Below are positions 26,139 to 33,612 of a stretch of 64,000 bases of DNA, one piece after another. The notes beneath the pieces are model-generated. The model made no database searches and was not told the origin of the DNA. It saw nothing but the letters and a program-made list of their open reading frames with translations. Positions within the stretch are counted from its first letter, which is position 1; each line of letters starts with the position of its first letter. Both the position numbers and the translations under genes were made by a program. Source of the DNA: Patescibacterium sp964540895 (GTDB lineage Bacteria > Patescibacteriota > Patescibacteriia > Patescibacteriales > Patescibacteriaceae); contig CAZIOP010000001.1 of the NCBI GenBank assembly GCA_964540895.1, forward strand, positions 558,001 through 622,000, written 5' to 3'.

Positions 26139-27215
26139 TTATTTATTAAAAAGGCTACTATAGTCGGTAACTACATCCAAACAAATTTGCTTGCTACCTG
26201 GTTCTAATATTTCACATAACTGTTTAGCTGGCTCCAAAGACCCGTGATGATTAATATATAAACCAACCATACCTCTGATACAAGCACTGGCTTCTGTATT
26301 TTCTAAATTAAGACATAGTTTCTCCACTGCTTTAGGAATACTGATATTTTCTTTAACCGCCTGACTACCAACTCCACTAATACACGTTAAACGATATGGG
26401 TCACCTGCTTGCTGGCACCACTGCAAAGCTGATTGGTATTCACCTAGATGTCTACTTAAATAGTATGTAGGGGCATAAAAATAACAATCATCTTTATCCT
26501 CTTCTAACTGTTCAGTACAAGGATAAAAAGAATTATCATCTTTTAAAAATTTTGAAACATGAACTTTTTGATCACTATTAAAATTCTCCATAAAGACACC
26601 GTTTCGACAACTACTACTAGCAAATAAATCTTTATATGATAAACATAGTTCTAATGAACGAGGTACATCATTATCAGTATAATACATAAGACCATGGCCG
26701 ACACCGTGATAACATTCCCAACTGATAAAGCTACCTGATACATAATCAGCACACACCTTATTTAAAGTAGAAAAAATATCTTTACTTGATGAAAAATGAC
26801 TTTCAATAATTCCATGTAAGTAACCAGAATTGCAAATCTCATCTTGATATTTCATTGCTTGTCCAAAACTACCGTACTTCTCATAAGCTTCATGTCCAAT
26901 TTCATGAACTAGATCATGACAAACACGAAGTAGTTTCTTATCGTTTTTAATTTCTTCTCTAATCTTCTCTAATGCTATGTGTGGACCTTGTGTACCTACT
27001 AACAATAATAGCTCATCTTTATATTTCTGAAATTCGTCTTTTGATAATTCTGCAGCATCAAGTTCGGGAATAGATTCTAAATCTGCTGATGAAAGAAGAC
27101 TGACTTCTGTTTTAGAAATATTTTGATAAGTAAAAGAAGAAAACCAAAAATAACCAACAACTACTAAACAGACAATGGCAATCAGAATATAAATTAATTT
27201 CTTCTTTACCACCAT
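26139..27215 (-). CDS. Membrane-anchored Cys/His-repeat protein
   Basis: A 358-residue protein with one N-terminal helix (about 6-26) and an extracytoplasmic helical region. It repeats a Cys-x2/3-[VHG]-x2-[HG]-x-[IVG]-GH theme: VCHDLVHEIGHEAYE, ICNSGYLHGIIESHF, ECYHGVGHGLMYY, SCRNGVFMEN, TCISGVGSQAV and ACIRGMVGLYINHHG. The first looks superficially like HExxH but is H-x3-HEIGH. About 16 cysteines sit at regular spacing, compatible with disulfide-linked helical hairpins or metal binding. I recognise no named family; function unknown. Confidence 0.75.
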   Translation of the reverse strand: MVVKKKLIYILIAIVCLVVVGYFWFSSFTYQNISKTEVSLLSSADLESIPELDAAELSKDEFQKYKDELLLLVGTQGPHIALEKIREEIKNDKKLLRVCHDLVHEIGHEAYEKYGSFGQAMKYQDEICNSGYLHGIIESHFSSSKDIFSTLNKVCADYVSGSFISWECYHGVGHGLMYYTDNDVPRSLELCLSYKDLFASSSCRNGVFMENFNSDQKVHVSKFLKDDNSFYPCTEQLEEDKDDCYFYAPTYYLSRHLGEYQSALQWCQQAGDPYRLTCISGVGSQAVKENISIPKAVEKLCLNLENTEASACIRGMVGLYINHHGSLEPAKQLCEILEPGSKQICLDVVTDYSSLFNK

Positions 27216-27278
27216 AGAAAAAACCTAGACAGATACTTGCTTAGAGATGAGTAGAACTAATAATTAGATGAGTGAATT

Positions 27279-27623
27279 TTAATCGTCGTTACCAAACAAA
27301 CTGTTAAGCAGATAATTAAAGAGGGAAAGAATAATACTAAATAATAAGGCTACCCAAAAACCACTGACAGAAAATCCATCAATTACTGACGAAGCTAACA
27401 GAATAAGTAAAGCATTGATAACGAAGGTAAAAAGACCTAGGGTTAATATATTAATTGGTAGAGTTAATAGAATTAAAAGTGGCTTAATAAATGTATTAAC
27501 TAATCCTAAAAATAGAGCCACCCAGAGAGCAGACCAGAAACCAGTTAACATAACACCCGGCAAAAGGTAACTCGCGAACATAATGGCAACTGTTGAAATT
27601 AGCCATTTAAGAATTAGCATCAT
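27279..27623 (-). CDS. Phage holin family / YvlD-like membrane protein
   Basis: A 114-residue protein with four hydrophobic helices. The pattern LLPGVMLTGFWSALWVALFLGLVNTFIKPLLILLTLP is typical of the 'phage holin family 4' superfamily, which is widespread in chromosomes and usually not phage-derived. Function unknown; no lysin or other phage gene is nearby. The start is ATG at 27623 or 27620. It lies 16 nt after the mscL stop. Confidence 0.85.
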   Translation of the reverse strand: MMLILKWLISTVAIMFASYLLPGVMLTGFWSALWVALFLGLVNTFIKPLLILLTLPINILTLGLFTFVINALLILLASSVIDGFSVSGFWVALLFSIILSLFNYLLNSLFGNDD

Positions 27624-27639
27624 ACACGTAGTTTAATAA

Positions 27640-27990
27640 TTATTTCTTCTCAAGTAAATCATCATTCTTTAATAACGTTTTGATGATGAAATACAAGAAA
27701 GTCATAATAATAATAAAAGTTAACAATGAACTTAAAATACCGCCAATATCAAACTCTACTCCCCTGACTGTAAATATGAGATTAGTAAAATCACCAGGTA
27801 CAATTAACTTAATAAACGGAGTAAAAATACCTTTTACTAAAGCATCTACTAAACCCTTAGAAGCATCAGCCGTAATAACACCAATAGCTAAACCAATGAC
27901 TGAATATTTTTTCAAAAATTCAAACAGACCAGTACTAAAACTTTTTCCATGTGAATTAATCTTTTTGATGGTATCACGCATATCTGACAC
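27640..27990 (-). CDS. mscL: Large-conductance mechanosensitive channel MscL
   Basis: A 116-residue protein with the MscL layout: an amphipathic N-terminus, TM1 with VIGLAIGVITADASKGLVDALVKGIFTPFI, a short periplasmic loop, TM2 (ILSSLLTFIIIMTFLYFIIKTL) and a charged tail. It releases solutes under osmotic downshock. The periplasmic loop is short compared with E. coli MscL (136 residues). The start is ATG at 27990 or 27981. Confidence 0.9.
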   Translation of the reverse strand: MSDMRDTIKKINSHGKSFSTGLFEFLKKYSVIGLAIGVITADASKGLVDALVKGIFTPFIKLIVPGDFTNLIFTVRGVEFDIGGILSSLLTFIIIMTFLYFIIKTLLKNDDLLEKK

Positions 27991-28031
27991 TAGTATAACG
28001 TACTAGCTTCTTTATTTCAAACTATCAAAAG

Positions 28032-28102
28032 TGGACTTAGCGAGAATCGAACTCGCGTTTCCGCAATGCGAATGCGGTGTGTTACCACTGTACTATAAGC
28101 CC
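28032..28102 (-). tRNA. tRNA-Ala (CGC)
   Basis: 71 nt. The acceptor GGGCTTA/TAAGTCC contains a G3-U70 wobble pair, the alanine identity element. The anticodon arm CCGCA-TTCGCAT-TGCGG gives CGC; the T arm GCGAG-TTCGATT-CTCGC is perfect; the variable loop has 4 nt; CCA is not encoded. The D stem is poor: GTAC against ACAC gives only two Watson-Crick pairs. A CGC alanine tRNA is uncommon in AT-rich genomes. Confidence 0.85.
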
Positions 28103-28105
28103 AAA

Positions 28106-28129
28106 TGCCCTCTCTGTCGCGAGAGGACA
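28106..28129. other. Hairpin between the cyclophilin gene and tRNA-Ala
   Basis: Inverted repeat TGCCCTCTC / GAGAGGACA with a 6-nt loop. In minus-strand RNA all 9 pairs form (one G-U) just upstream of the tRNA. In plus-strand RNA the hairpin is followed by ATTTTTTA, so it could also stop antisense transcription. Confidence 0.5.
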
Positions 28130-28133
28130 TTTT

Positions 28134-28802
28134 TTATTTCTTCTTTAATTCAATCTTCTCAATCTTAATATCTTCGACAGGATGATCATTTGCATCGACA
28201 CTTACTTTTTCAATCTTGTCGACAACATCCATACCGGAAACTACATAACCAAAATTAGTATGTTTACCATCAAGCCAGGCAGTTTCCTTAGCAGTCACAA
28301 TGAAAAACTGTGAGCCGTTAGTATTTGGTCCGGAATTAGCCATAGCTAGAGAACCACGTACTAATTTGTGGTTATTAAATTCATCAGCAAAGCTATAGCC
28401 TGGTCCACCCATTCCATGAGTTGAGCGATCAGCATTCTTTGAATTAGGATCACCACCTTGAATCATAAAATCGGGGATAACTCGATGAAATAAGGTGCCA
28501 TCATAAAATCCTTCCTTAGCTAAAGACAGAAAATTATTAACTGTCACTGGAGATTCAGAATAAAACGCTAACTCAATATTACCTTGATTGGTTACTAACG
28601 TAGCGCCAGAATATACTTTAGTTAAATCTTCTTTCAATTCTGTTGGTGGAGTCATAGGGGTTTGATTAGTTACTTCAGGCGTCAGGGCATCAGGTGTTGG
28701 ACCTGTATCCGAAGTATTGTAATAAGTTGTTTTATTAGCGCTGGTACAACCTGACAAAATCAGGATAAACAGTACCACGGGAACAAATAAAAGTTTTTTC
28801 AT
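28134..28802 (-). CDS. Lipoprotein peptidyl-prolyl cis-trans isomerase (cyclophilin)
   Basis: A 222-residue exported cyclophilin. From the ATG at 28802 the signal peptide MKKLLFVPVVLFILILSGC ends in a lipobox, with lipidation predicted on that Cys. After a low-complexity linker the cyclophilin core shows FYDGTLFHRVIPDFMIQGGDP, GPGYSFADEFNN, RGSLAMANSGPNTNGSQFFI and LDGKHTNFGYVVSG. It catalyses proline isomerisation of exported proteins at the outer face of the membrane. An earlier ATG (28823) overlaps the CCA-enzyme gene and would put extra residues before the signal peptide. Confidence 0.92.
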   Translation of the reverse strand: MKKLLFVPVVLFILILSGCTSANKTTYYNTSDTGPTPDALTPEVTNQTPMTPPTELKEDLTKVYSGATLVTNQGNIELAFYSESPVTVNNFLSLAKEGFYDGTLFHRVIPDFMIQGGDPNSKNADRSTHGMGGPGYSFADEFNNHKLVRGSLAMANSGPNTNGSQFFIVTAKETAWLDGKHTNFGYVVSGMDVVDKIEKVSVDANDHPVEDIKIEKIELKKK

Positions 28803-28812
28803 AGGTTTTTTA

Positions 28813-30255
28813 TTATGTGACATAAAATTCTTTTTTCAAATCTTTATCTTCTGCTGATCTTTTCTCTTCAATAACCTCTTTAGCCTTGTCTCGTAATTCT
28901 GCTAATTCTAACTGACTTAAATCTTTACTACGTTTTTCTAAATATTCTTTTTCGTTCAACGTTGGATCTTCAATTACCTCTGACAATAATACATCTAGAA
29001 TTGCTCCAATCTTTGGTCCTGGTTCTAAGCCTAATGTTTTCATTAGATCATCACCGTTAATCTTCAACATTTTAACTGAGACTGGATCATGACGGACTTT
29101 TTCCATCATATACTGTAAATGCCGTAGCTTATAAGGCATAGCCTTAGCTACTCCCGAGCCCAAACGATCAGCTACTCGTAAATCAATCAAGTCTGAAAGG
29201 TTTTCTTCTCCCACCTTTCTAATTAACCGACGAACAGAAGCGGCGGTTACTTCATCGACATTATAATAAAACATATGATTTCTGACTAGAGTCACAATTC
29301 TCTCCGTATCAGCCGTAGAAAACTTCAAACGTTTTAATATTTTGAGCACCATTTTGGCTCCAACAATTTCATGGTTATAAAATGTGGCTCCACCATCAAT
29401 CATCTTCTTAGTCCGAGCTTTGCCAATATCATGCAACAAGCTAGCAAATCTAACCTGCCATTCTGGATTAGGGCAATGCTTTAAGGATAAAATATTATGA
29501 TCATAGACTGTATGGGTGTGATGATGATTTTGTGTCATGCCAATACCCTCTTCCAACTCAGGTAAAATATAATTAAGAAGTTTTGTTGCTTGAAGTTTTT
29601 GAATACCTTCAGCCGGATGATCTGAAGCTAGAATTTTAATCAACTCATCACGAATTCTCTCATTGGCAACAAATTTAATTGTGCCGGCAAACTTCTGTAT
29701 ACCTCGTTCGGTTTTTGGTTCAATAGCAAAACCTAACTGGGTCATAAAACGAACTGCTCGCAACATACGTAAGGCATCTTCTTTAAATCGATCTTCAGGT
29801 TCACCCACAGTACGAATAATTTTTTTCTTGATATCTTTTTCTCCACCAAACAAATCAACCAAACTGCCATCTGATGCTAAGGCCAATGCGTTAATAGTAA
29901 AATCACGGCGAGCTAAATCTTTGTCCACACTATCTTCGAAAATTACTTCATCTGGTCGCCGATGATCACTATAGGTTTGTTCACTACGGTATGTAGTAAC
30001 TTCAACTACAGTCATCAATTCACCATTATCACGAATTGGTACAATAACAGTACCAAACATATTCTCATACTTGCTATCAGACAATACTTTTAAAATATCA
30101 TCAGGTCGGGCATTAGTTGTTATGTCCCAGTCCTTTGGTTCCTTCCTTAACAAAAAATCACGCACTGAACCACCAACGACATAAGCTTCAAAACCCGCCT
30201 TAGTAAGGCGGGTAATTATATCCGTAATATATAATGGCAGATTAATAGAACTCAT
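28813..30255 (-). CDS. cca: CCA tRNA nucleotidyltransferase with HD domain
   Basis: A 480-residue class II polymerase that adds or repairs the 3' CCA of tRNAs. Head domain AYVVGGSVRDFLLRKEPKDWD with the catalytic Asp pair, RRDFTINALAL, EDALRMLRAVRF in the neck, then an HD phosphohydrolase domain (FASLLHDIGKA ... HEIVGA) and a C-terminal domain. Needed here because tRNA-Ser and tRNA-Ala lack encoded CCA. Its start overlaps the alkyltransferase stop by 4 nt. Confidence 0.95.
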   Translation of the reverse strand: MSSINLPLYITDIITRLTKAGFEAYVVGGSVRDFLLRKEPKDWDITTNARPDDILKVLSDSKYENMFGTVIVPIRDNGELMTVVEVTTYRSEQTYSDHRRPDEVIFEDSVDKDLARRDFTINALALASDGSLVDLFGGEKDIKKKIIRTVGEPEDRFKEDALRMLRAVRFMTQLGFAIEPKTERGIQKFAGTIKFVANERIRDELIKILASDHPAEGIQKLQATKLLNYILPELEEGIGMTQNHHHTHTVYDHNILSLKHCPNPEWQVRFASLLHDIGKARTKKMIDGGATFYNHEIVGAKMVLKILKRLKFSTADTERIVTLVRNHMFYYNVDEVTAASVRRLIRKVGEENLSDLIDLRVADRLGSGVAKAMPYKLRHLQYMMEKVRHDPVSVKMLKINGDDLMKTLGLEPGPKIGAILDVLLSEVIEDPTLNEKEYLEKRSKDLSQLELAELRDKAKEVIEEKRSAEDKDLKKEFYVT

Positions 30256-30572
30256 TTGGCAAACAAAAAATTATTTAATGATTTGACTTTCCCGTTACTG
30301 ATTGCCACACCTTCAGCTTTTAACATTTTTGTTTTCTGGTCTGACCCAGAAGCAAAACCACCAACCTGACCATCGGAACGAACTACTCGATGACACGGTA
30401 CCTTGGGTGCATACGGGTTTTTATTCAATGCGTTTCCTACAGCCCTGGCACTACCTGGTCGTCCAATCATACGGGCAATAGTACCGTAGGTCGCCACCTT
30501 ACCCTTTGGAATTTGCTTAGTGGCATTCCAAACTTGTGTGTTAAACGAGTTAAGAGAACTACTTAACAACAT
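30252..30572 (-). CDS. MGMT-family DNA alkyltransferase (DNA-binding domain only)
   Basis: A 106-residue protein consisting of the C-terminal domain of O6-alkylguanine-DNA alkyltransferase: QIPKGKVATYGTIARMIG, SARAVGNALNKNP and the active-site motif PCHRV with Cys60. The active Cys is present, so true suicidal repair is possible, unlike Trp-containing Atl proteins. The N-terminal Ada-like domain is missing, which is common for short forms. Coupled to cca by a 4-nt overlap. Confidence 0.9.
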   Translation of the reverse strand: MLLSSSLNSFNTQVWNATKQIPKGKVATYGTIARMIGRPGSARAVGNALNKNPYAPKVPCHRVVRSDGQVGGFASGSDQKTKMLKAEGVAISNGKVKSLNNFLFAK

Positions 30573-30576
30573 AGTA

Positions 30577-30813
30577 TTACTTAGTGAATAATTCAGGAGG
30601 TAGTACTTCAGAATAACCAGCTGTTAATCCAGAAATAAGTCCAGGTAAGTAAATCCAAGCAGCAATTAATGGTAAAACAATTAATAGAATTTTTACAATA
30701 TCAGTTATGCGTAACCACTTCAAATAATTCTCAGTTTTATGAGTAATTGAACGAACTTCCTTAGTTAAAGCAATGTTCTCTTCTAAGAGTTTATGTATCT
30801 CTTCATCAGTCAT
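30577..30813 (-). CDS. Small coiled-coil/membrane protein
   Basis: A 78-residue protein: a charged, probably coiled-coil N-terminus (EEIHKLLEENIALTKEVRSITHKTENYLK), one or two hydrophobic helices (IVKILLIVLPLIAAWIYL) and a short hydrophilic tail. No family assigned. It begins the small run 30813-28134 with the alkyltransferase, CCA enzyme and cyclophilin. Confidence 0.65.
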   Translation of the reverse strand: MTDEEIHKLLEENIALTKEVRSITHKTENYLKWLRITDIVKILLIVLPLIAAWIYLPGLISGLTAGYSEVLPPELFTK

Positions 30814-30881
30814 AGAGGGCTAATATTAGTTAAAATTTCTTATAATATAAGTTTACATCAAAGAAGCAATAATTTCAATAA

Positions 30882-30913
30882 CAAAATAAAAACCACCCTG
30901 GGTTACAAAGTGG
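30882..30913 (-). terminator. Terminator downstream of nrdR
   Basis: Minus-strand hairpin CCACTTTG-TAACC-CAGGGTGG (8 bp with two G-U pairs) followed by TTTTTATTTTG. It closes the nrdR transcript and the possible small RNA before it. Confidence 0.75.
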
Positions 30914-31007
30914 CCTTTACGCTAGCCGACTTACAAGGAACATAACAAGGTACAATGGCTAGACAAGCATTGGGGCATAATAAGGGACTCACCGCCGAGC
31001 TTCTATA
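30914..31007 (-). ncRNA. Candidate structured RNA / nrdR 3' UTR
   Basis: 94 nt between the nrdR stop and a clear terminator with no ORF. It is visibly more GC-rich than the surrounding spacer. It contains a CTAGCC/GGCTAG stem (30922-30927 with 30957-30962) enclosing two ACAAGG copies (plus-strand reading; 30933-30938 and 30945-30950). It does not match SRP, 6S, tmRNA or RNase P signatures that I know. It may be a 3'-UTR-derived small RNA or only a structured trailer. Confidence 0.35.
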
Positions 31008-31472
31008 TTAGTTTTTCTTCCCAGATTTTATTAACTTATTTAGTTCTCTTTTGAAACTCTGAGCATCTTTAAAAGATTCGTACACTGAAGCAAATCTGAT
31101 ATAGGCAACTTGATCAATTTTCTTCAACTGCTTCATTACAATCTGTCCAATCTGATCAGATAAGATTTCTGTCTTACGCAGAGCCTGTAAATCTCGCTCA
31201 ATTAAACTTACTGTTTTTTTAAACTTCTCTTCCGTAATTGGTCGTTTCTCAAAGGCCCGACGTAAGCCTTTGATTAACTTATCACGCACATAACTTTCTT
31301 TGCGGCCATCTCGTTTAACAATTGTTAAATCAAGAATTTCTACTTCCTCATAGGTTGAAAAACGATATCCGCATTTTAAACACTCACGACGACGACGAAT
31401 TGATAAACCATCAGACGCTACTCGTGAATCAACTACTTTTGTATCCTGAAAATAACAAATCGGACATTTCAT
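31008..31472 (-). CDS. nrdR: Transcriptional repressor NrdR
   Basis: A 154-residue zinc-ribbon/ATP-cone repressor of ribonucleotide reductase genes. Zinc ligands Cys3, Cys6, Cys31 and Cys34 flank DSRVASDGLSIRRRREC. The ATP-cone follows at about 49-139 (VKRDGRKESYVRDKLIKGLRRAFEKRP). The C-terminus is basic. No nrd structural gene is in the window. A terminator-like hairpin whose U-run ends 10 nt before the ATG suggests premature termination control of the gene itself. No NrdR-box pair was found near it. Confidence 0.96.
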   Translation of the reverse strand: MKCPICYFQDTKVVDSRVASDGLSIRRRRECLKCGYRFSTYEEVEILDLTIVKRDGRKESYVRDKLIKGLRRAFEKRPITEEKFKKTVSLIERDLQALRKTEILSDQIGQIVMKQLKKIDQVAYIRFASVYESFKDAQSFKRELNKLIKSGKKN

Positions 31473-31482
31473 AGATCATAAC

Positions 31483-31527
31483 AAAAAACATCCCGACTGG
31501 CTTATTAGGCCTGCCAAAGGATGTTTT
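31483..31527 (-). promoter_or_regulatory. Terminator-like hairpin directly before the nrdR start
   Basis: Minus-strand arms AAAACATCC and GGATGTTTT with an inner TGGC/GCCA stem, followed by a T-run that ends 10 nt before the nrdR ATG. It has the shape of an intrinsic terminator and lies inside the only leader that leads into nrdR. Confidence 0.7.
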
Positions 31528-31594
31528 GTTTTAGACTAGAGAATTTAATCACAACTTTAATTTTTGGATACAATACCTAGTAATTAATAGCTAC

Positions 31595-31622
31595 ATTTTA
31601 GCATAGCAATCTGAATTGTCAA
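31595..31622 (-). promoter_or_regulatory. Strong promoter of the nrdR leader
   Basis: On the minus strand TTGACA (31617-31622), 16-nt spacer ending in TATGC, TAAAAT (31595-31600), so also an extended -10. Predicted start near 31588, giving a leader of about 115 nt to nrdR. Confidence 0.75.
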
Positions 31623-31647
31623 GAGAAAATCACGAAATATATTAACG

Positions 31648-32271
31648 CTAATCTTGGTATTTAAATTTAAATGATTGTAAAATCTTCTCTTCGCTAGCAC
31701 TTAACTCCGCATCTCCATAGAATACAACATTATAAAATAAAGCTACTGGTTTATTAGCGGAATAAGCAATAAAAGGATCAGTACAACCTGGTCCATCACA
31801 ATAACCATTAGGAGCATGGGTAATTATAGCGGCTTGACCACCCAATATTCCTTTAGTTGTAGGAATAGGAGTTTCTAAATAAACATAATCTTTAAGCTCA
31901 ACAGGAATTTTCTTACCCGTTCCATCATTCACTTGGACAAATGCTTCTTTTATATTTACCTCCACCACACCCTCTGTCGATACAAAGCGAGCATACTGTG
32001 CGTTTGGTTCAGGCAAATCATAACTTTCTGGAAGGCTAATGGTATAGCCATACTTTGTATTTGCATACGTCCGTAATCTTTCATTACCCGAAATTTCTTC
32101 TTTCTTCCCTACAGTTTCTGTATTATCAGAATTTTGAGTCTGAGCATTATCTTGAGGTGTTAAAGGAGCTTGAGCAACTTTACTACCTTGATTTAATACC
32201 AGAAAATAAATAACACCAAATAAAAGAAAAATGATTATTCCTAATAAAATGTTAATATTTCTTGAGTTCAT
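31648..32271 (-). CDS. Membrane-anchored protein with PsbP-like domain
   Basis: A 207-residue protein: one N-terminal helix (about 7-27), a Gln/Asn/Ser/Thr-rich linker, then a beta domain that begins YANTKYGYTISLPESYDLPE and ends LQSFKFKYQD. The 'YGYxIxLPxxW'-like opening and 'xILxSFKF' end are typical of PsbP-like/DUF1795-type domains. The same kind of domain recurs at 35725-37038 and 53541-54443. CDGPGC suggests a disulfide. It lies after ftsZ with a 34-nt gap. No function assigned. Confidence 0.7.
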   Translation of the reverse strand: MNSRNINILLGIIIFLLFGVIYFLVLNQGSKVAQAPLTPQDNAQTQNSDNTETVGKKEEISGNERLRTYANTKYGYTISLPESYDLPEPNAQYARFVSTEGVVEVNIKEAFVQVNDGTGKKIPVELKDYVYLETPIPTTKGILGGQAAIITHAPNGYCDGPGCTDPFIAYSANKPVALFYNVVFYGDAELSASEEKILQSFKFKYQD

Positions 32272-32305
32272 TATGTTAGAATAAAAGATTATCTAAAAAA
32301 CAATC

Positions 32306-33487
32306 TTACATCATTTTCTTTCGGATAAAGGTTGGGATGGATAGTTCGTCATCTTCTTCTTCATCAACACTTGGTTTTTTAGTAGCTGGTTCAGCTTGAG
32401 CCATTTTCAAGGGTGAAGGCTTTGATTTTGAAGTTGGTAAATGACGTTCCTGATCTTCTTCAATAAACGGGGTTGGACTATAGTTTCGGTCCATAGAGGC
32501 TGAAGAAATTGAAGGTGGTGTACCAATTGGACGCTTACCATTAAAACCAGTAGCTACTACTGTAATCTTTATTTCATCTTTATATTTAGGATCAATCACC
32601 GCACCAAAGATAATCTTGGCATCTTCATCAGCCGATGAAGTAATAATCTTAGCTGCTTCATTAACTTCATGCATACTTAATCCAGCTCCACCAACAATGG
32701 TAAAGAGAATACCGCGGGCTCCTTCAATAGACATTTCTAGTAATGGGGAGTTAATAGCTAATTTAGCTGCCTCAATAGCTTTGTTTTCACCAGCAGCCTG
32801 ACCAATACCCATTAAGGCTGAACCAGCTCCTGACATCACAGCTTTAACATCGTTAAAGTCAACATTAATCAAACCAGGAATAGTAATTAATTCAGAAATA
32901 CCTTGTACACCTTGACGTAGTACTTCATCTACCACCATGAAGGCATCAAGAATTGAAGTCTTTTTTTCAATGACTTGAAGAATTTTGTCATTAGGAATTG
33001 TAATAATAGTATCAACCTTGTCAGTTAATTCTGATAAACCTCGTTCAGAAATTTGCTTTCGTTGTGCACCCTCAAATGAAAAAGGCTTGGTAACTACAGC
33101 TACTGTTAAGGCACCAATGTCACGAGCTAATTCAGCTACCACTGGTGCTGCCCCCGTTCCAGTACCTCCACCTAAGCCACAGGTGACAAAGACCATGTTG
33201 GCATCTTTCAATGCATCTCTAATTTCATTTTGTGCTTCTTCAGCAGCTTGACGACCTAATTCTGGATTCATACCTGCTCCTAAACCGCGAGTAATATTTT
33301 TTCCAATGTGAATTTTCTTTGTTGCTTTATTGTAGTGCAAAGCTTGAACATCAGTATTAACTGCCACAAATTCTACACCTTTAATACCGCTATCAATCAT
33401 TCGATTTAAAGCACTACCGCCTGAGCCGCCAACACCGACGACTTTTATTTTGGCAAAACTTTCTATTAAGGGTTTTACTTCAGCCAT
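32306..33487 (-). CDS. ftsZ: Cell division protein FtsZ
   Basis: A 393-residue tubulin-like GTPase that forms the division ring. N-terminal KVVGVGGSGGSALNRMID, GTP-binding CGLGGGTGTGAAPVVAE, T7 loop NVDFNDVKAVM, then a Ser/Pro-rich linker and a C-terminal conserved tail DDELSIPTFIRKKMM, which is the FtsA-binding peptide. FtsA is encoded directly upstream, but a separate promoter (33535-33563) lies in the 125-nt gap. Confidence 0.98.
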   Translation of the reverse strand: MAEVKPLIESFAKIKVVGVGGSGGSALNRMIDSGIKGVEFVAVNTDVQALHYNKATKKIHIGKNITRGLGAGMNPELGRQAAEEAQNEIRDALKDANMVFVTCGLGGGTGTGAAPVVAELARDIGALTVAVVTKPFSFEGAQRKQISERGLSELTDKVDTIITIPNDKILQVIEKKTSILDAFMVVDEVLRQGVQGISELITIPGLINVDFNDVKAVMSGAGSALMGIGQAAGENKAIEAAKLAINSPLLEMSIEGARGILFTIVGGAGLSMHEVNEAAKIITSSADEDAKIIFGAVIDPKYKDEIKITVVATGFNGKRPIGTPPSISSASMDRNYSPTPFIEEDQERHLPTSKSKPSPLKMAQAEPATKKPSVDEEEDDELSIPTFIRKKMM

Positions 33488-33534
33488 AGATTTAATGAAA
33501 TGAGATGCGATGTAATAAAAAACCGCTATCCTAA

Positions 33535-33563
33535 ATTATAGAACGAGCGGACATTAATTGCAA
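33535..33563 (-). promoter_or_regulatory. ftsZ promoter
   Basis: On the minus strand TTGCAA (33558-33563), 17-nt spacer, TATAAT (33535-33540). Predicted start near 33528, leader about 41 nt. Confidence 0.75.
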
Positions 33564-33568
33564 CCAAT

Positions 33569-33589
33569 GTGAACACTTTTTGTGTTCAC
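33569..33589. promoter_or_regulatory. Palindrome upstream of the ftsZ promoter
   Basis: Perfect inverted repeat GTGAACAC - 5 nt - GTGTTCAC, ending 5 bp before the -35 of the ftsZ promoter. No T-run follows it on the minus strand, so an operator is more likely than an ftsA terminator. Confidence 0.6.
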
Positions 33590-33612
33590 TCACCTAAAGT
33601 TAAACAAAATAA

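Noticed and set aside
27279..27623. Phage remnant suggested by the holin-family protein
   Set aside because: This family is widespread in bacterial chromosomes. No lysin, capsid, integrase or attachment site is nearby.
28106..28129. Terminator of the tRNA-Ala transcript
   Set aside because: The hairpin is upstream of the tRNA in the transcribed direction; the T-run is on the opposite strand.
30914..31007. SRP RNA, 6S RNA, tmRNA or RNase P RNA in the spacer after nrdR
   Set aside because: None of the conserved core motifs of these RNAs is present on either strand.
33569..33589. Intrinsic terminator of ftsA
   Set aside because: The loop is A/T-rich but no T-run follows the stem on the minus strand, and it lies directly against a good promoter.
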